Shown: positions 6,599 to 8,220 of the stretch, one piece after another
How the letters are laid out: the number at the start of each line of letters is the position of its first letter
Numbering within the stretch: position 1 is the first letter of the stretch
DNA from: Oscillospiraceae bacterium
GTDB lineage: Bacteria; Bacillota; Clostridia; Oscillospirales; Ruminococcaceae
Direction of reading: 5' to 3'
Assembly: GCA_017483405.1 (NCBI GenBank)
Contig: JAFUWP010000418.1
Coordinates: forward strand, 1-8,220
Length of the DNA stretch: 8,220 bases
The notes under the pieces: model-generated
Databases searched by the model: none
What the model was told of the DNA's origin: nothing
Seen by the model: the letters and a program-made list of their open reading frames with translations, nothing else
Position numbers and translations under genes: made by a program

Positions 6599-7156
6599 TT
6601 ACTGATTCCAGATGAGAAACTCCGGCGGAACGTGTTCTGTCAGCCAAACACCATTTTCAGATAAGTAAAATGGATAGCCCTGCTGATGCATTTCTCCGGC
6701 TTTGACTTTCAGGATGTACGGCTTTCCGTGACGCTTGCCGACTTTCAGAGCGGTTTCTTCATCTTTCGACAGATGCACATACTGCCGGCTTATATGCAGA
6801 AGCCCCTGTTCGGAAATCGACTGCAAAAAGCGTTCCGCCGTGCCGTGATACAGAATTTCCGGCGGAATCTGTTCTTTCAGCTCCAGATTGACCGGAATCG
6901 AATGCCCCTGATTTGCGCGGATTTTGGTTTTATCCGCATTGAAGCTGTAACGCTGTTTTTCATCGGTGCGGACGATTTCTTCGAGCGTTTTCATATCAAG
7001 ATGATATTTTCCGTTCTGATTGATTTTCTGAATCAGGGTGCTGACATCCGTCCAGCCTCCCTGATATTCGATTTCAATTCCCACTGTCTGCGGACTGTGC
7101 CGGAGAATCAGGCTCAGAAACTTGCTGATTCTGGTCAGATTGTTCTGTTCTTTCAT
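6599..7156 (-). CDS. kptA: RNA 2'-phosphotransferase (Tpt1/KptA family)
   Basis: This 185-residue protein is full length for the family. Family reaction: it removes an internal 2'-phosphate from RNA using NAD+, by ADP-ribosylating the phosphate and releasing ADP-ribose 1",2"-cyclic phosphate. The N-terminal RNA-binding lobe starts ISKFLSLILRHSPQ with the signature Arg19-His20. Arg80 lies in IRANQGHS (79-86). The NAD-binding lobe has HGT (104-106), SRQYVHLS (123-130), VGKRHG (139-144) and ENGVWLTEHVPPEFL near the end. Every motif I expect is present, so it should be active. The start is ATG 7156, with AAGAGG at 7164-7169 and 7-nt spacing; the longer open frame to 7234 has no such site and adds residues homologues lack. 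It begins 83 nt before the stop of the upstream membrane protein gene and is followed 38 nt later by the DUF3592-like gene. Bacteria seldom have a known 2'-phosphate tRNA substrate, so the natural target is unclear. Confidence 0.95.
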   Translation of the reverse strand: MKEQNNLTRISKFLSLILRHSPQTVGIEIEYQGGWTDVSTLIQKINQNGKYHLDMKTLEEIVRTDEKQRYSFNADKTKIRANQGHSIPVNLELKEQIPPEILYHGTAERFLQSISEQGLLHISRQYVHLSKDEETALKVGKRHGKPYILKVKAGEMHQQGYPFYLSENGVWLTEHVPPEFLIWNQ

Positions 7157-8220
7157 GTTTCGGCCTCTTTTCTGATTGATATTTTGATTTGAGTGCAAGT
7201 AATTTCGGTTCGAGAGAAGGCATGATTCTGTCATAGAGCCAGCATATCCCGACAGAGGCGAAACCGGTCATCAGGATATAATACGGCATCGCGTACTGAG
7301 ATTTGCTTTCAGCCATGAGATGATACATCATCCCGCCGATGATAACTAACGGGAAAATTATCTGCATCAGTTCCTTTTTTCGTAAGCAGGCGATACTGCC
7401 GAGCAGAACGCCGGCGAAAATCAACTGCGCATAAATATCCATACAAGCTTTTGTTTTCTGTTCGCCGTCATTGCAGACCCATTCGGAGAACTTGCCTTTT
7501 TCCCGATACTGCATCCGGACTTTGTTATTCCAGATGCTCTGATAGCTGGTTTCATTCCACTGGGAGACGAATTTTTTATAGAAGAATTCATCACGATAAT
7601 GTTTATTTTCGGAGAAATATTGCAGTCTGTTCTTGATTTCTTCGACAGATGCCTGTGATGCCTCCTGAGTATTGAAGTTATGAATTTCAAAATTAGAAAT
7701 CGTATGGAAATAATTATACCATCCAGGGGCGTTTCCGGATTCGTTGAGTCCCATCGCGATGAAAGAAGTCATCGGAATGGATTGCTGAAGTTTCATTCCG
7801 CTTCGGGATTCGTAGAAAGAAGATGCACATTTCGGCAGAGTCAATGACAGCGAAATGCTTAATACAAGATATGCCAGACAGACCACTAATTTTCGGGGCT
7901 GTTTCAGTGCGCTGACTGCTTTTGCAAAGACGATTATCATCATAGCAGTCAGGCAGATAAGATAATTCGGCTTTATCAGATAGGCCAGCGCGATGCATAC
8001 TGCCGATAACGGGATAAATCTGATTTTTTCGGTCTGGAAATAATAGACTTCAAACACGATACCCCAGACAGCGAACATCATACCTGGATAGATGCCATAA
8101 AGAAAGACACTGAAAATAATCGGCTGAATGCTGAATAATAACAGAAATGCTGTCAGATGATGAATTCTTTCATCTTTGAATAATCGCTTGCTTAACGTCA
8201 GGATGCCGGCATAAGTCACG
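7074..8220 (-). CDS. Multi-pass membrane protein, GT-C/GT39 glycosyltransferase-like, 5' end outside the window
   Basis: The frame enters from the right edge; the GTG at 8219 is internal, so the start lies outside. At least 381 residues are visible. Hydrophobic segments lie at about 20-45, 48-62, 70-105 (probably two), 110-128, 273-291, 296-312 and 319-337, with a soluble loop at about 130-270. The loop contains MGLNESGNAPGWYN. Before the last helix comes ESKSQYAMPYY (304-314), resembling the 'E-x-K-x-R/Q-Y-x-x-P-Y' element I associate with GT39-like membrane glycosyltransferases of Firmicutes. These use polyprenyl-phosphate sugars and act outside the membrane. The N-terminal catalytic Asp region is not in the window, so the assignment is tentative. 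The final 27 residues (355-381), hydrophilic and rich in Gln, Ser, Asp and Glu, are encoded entirely inside kptA in another frame. This suggests a tail gained by loss of an earlier stop. Numbering is from the first visible GTG. Confidence 0.78.
   Translation of the reverse strand, partial: VTYAGILTLSKRLFKDERIHHLTAFLLLFSIQPIIFSVFLYGIYPGMMFAVWGIVFEVYYFQTEKIRFIPLSAVCIALAYLIKPNYLICLTAMMIIVFAKAVSALKQPRKLVVCLAYLVLSISLSLTLPKCASSFYESRSGMKLQQSIPMTSFIAMGLNESGNAPGWYNYFHTISNFEIHNFNTQEASQASVEEIKNRLQYFSENKHYRDEFFYKKFVSQWNETSYQSIWNNKVRMQYREKGKFSEWVCNDGEQKTKACMDIYAQLIFAGVLLGSIACLRKKELMQIIFPLVIIGGMMYHLMAESKSQYAMPYYILMTGFASVGICWLYDRIMPSLEPKLLALKSKYQSEKRPKHERTEQSDQNQQVSEPDSPAQSADSGN
7164..7169 (-). promoter_or_regulatory. 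Ribosome binding site of kptA, inside the upstream gene
   Basis: AAGAGG on the minus strand lies 7 nt before ATG 7156 and within the coding sequence of the upstream membrane protein gene. It supports initiation at 7156 and means ribosomes finishing the upstream gene pass over this site before reaching their stop at 7074. Confidence 0.7.

Noticed and set aside
6686..7192. 168-residue open frame on the plus strand opposite kptA
   Set aside because: It is antisense to strongly conserved KptA motifs and shows a Phe-rich composition typical of shadows.
3226..8220. A complete anti-phage or toxin-antitoxin system built from the HNH, Clp and KptA genes
   Set aside because: The genes lie in different transcripts and strands, no partner or immunity gene is seen, and Clp and KptA have plausible housekeeping roles.

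Overview
The window looks like a stretch of a Firmicutes chromosome of moderate GC, most likely a Ruminococcus-like gut or rumen Clostridia. This is inference from AAGGAG/AGGAGG ribosome binding sites, a TTGACA/TATGAT sigma-A promoter, a ClpC-type chaperone with a VGF ClpP loop, and a tiny Cys/Asn/Gly-rich membrane peptide of a kind I associate with Ruminococcus. No phage, insertion sequence, CRISPR array, tRNA or rRNA is visible.

Layout. (1) Positions 1-2932, plus strand: the 3' part of tex (S1/YqgF RNA-binding protein), followed 11 nt later by a four-helix membrane protein with a C-terminal zinc ribbon; the two probably share a transcript. (2) Positions 2935-2978: a hairpin terminator at the convergent junction. 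(3) Positions 2992-3567, minus strand: a 41-residue Cys-rich peptide and, upstream of it, a 113-residue HNH endonuclease-like protein. (4) Positions 3568-3756: a divergent promoter region with a near-consensus sigma-A promoter for the HNH gene, an extended -10 promoter for the Clp gene, and three copies of the octamer TTGCAGAA. (5) Positions 3757-5988, plus strand: a two-AAA Clp ATPase that lacks the ClpC middle domain but keeps its ClpP-binding loop. (6) Positions 5987-6024: a second hairpin terminator at a convergent junction. (7) Positions 6063-8220, minus strand, transcribed right to left: a partial multi-pass membrane protein resembling GT-C/GT39 glycosyltransferases, then kptA (tRNA 2'-phosphotransferase) which starts 83 nt inside it, then an AT-rich DUF3592-like membrane protein.

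How they fit together. Tex and KptA act on RNA, and the Clp ATPase probably feeds substrates to ClpP. The remaining genes are membrane proteins or small proteins of unknown role. I see no single well-defined new system. The most unusual points are the M-domain-less Clp ATPase divergent from an HNH gene with shared octamers, the coding overlap that places kptA inside the tail of a membrane protein gene, and the Cys-rich mini-protein. Every gene-free stretch is under 200 bases; the longest is the divergent promoter region at 3568-3756.
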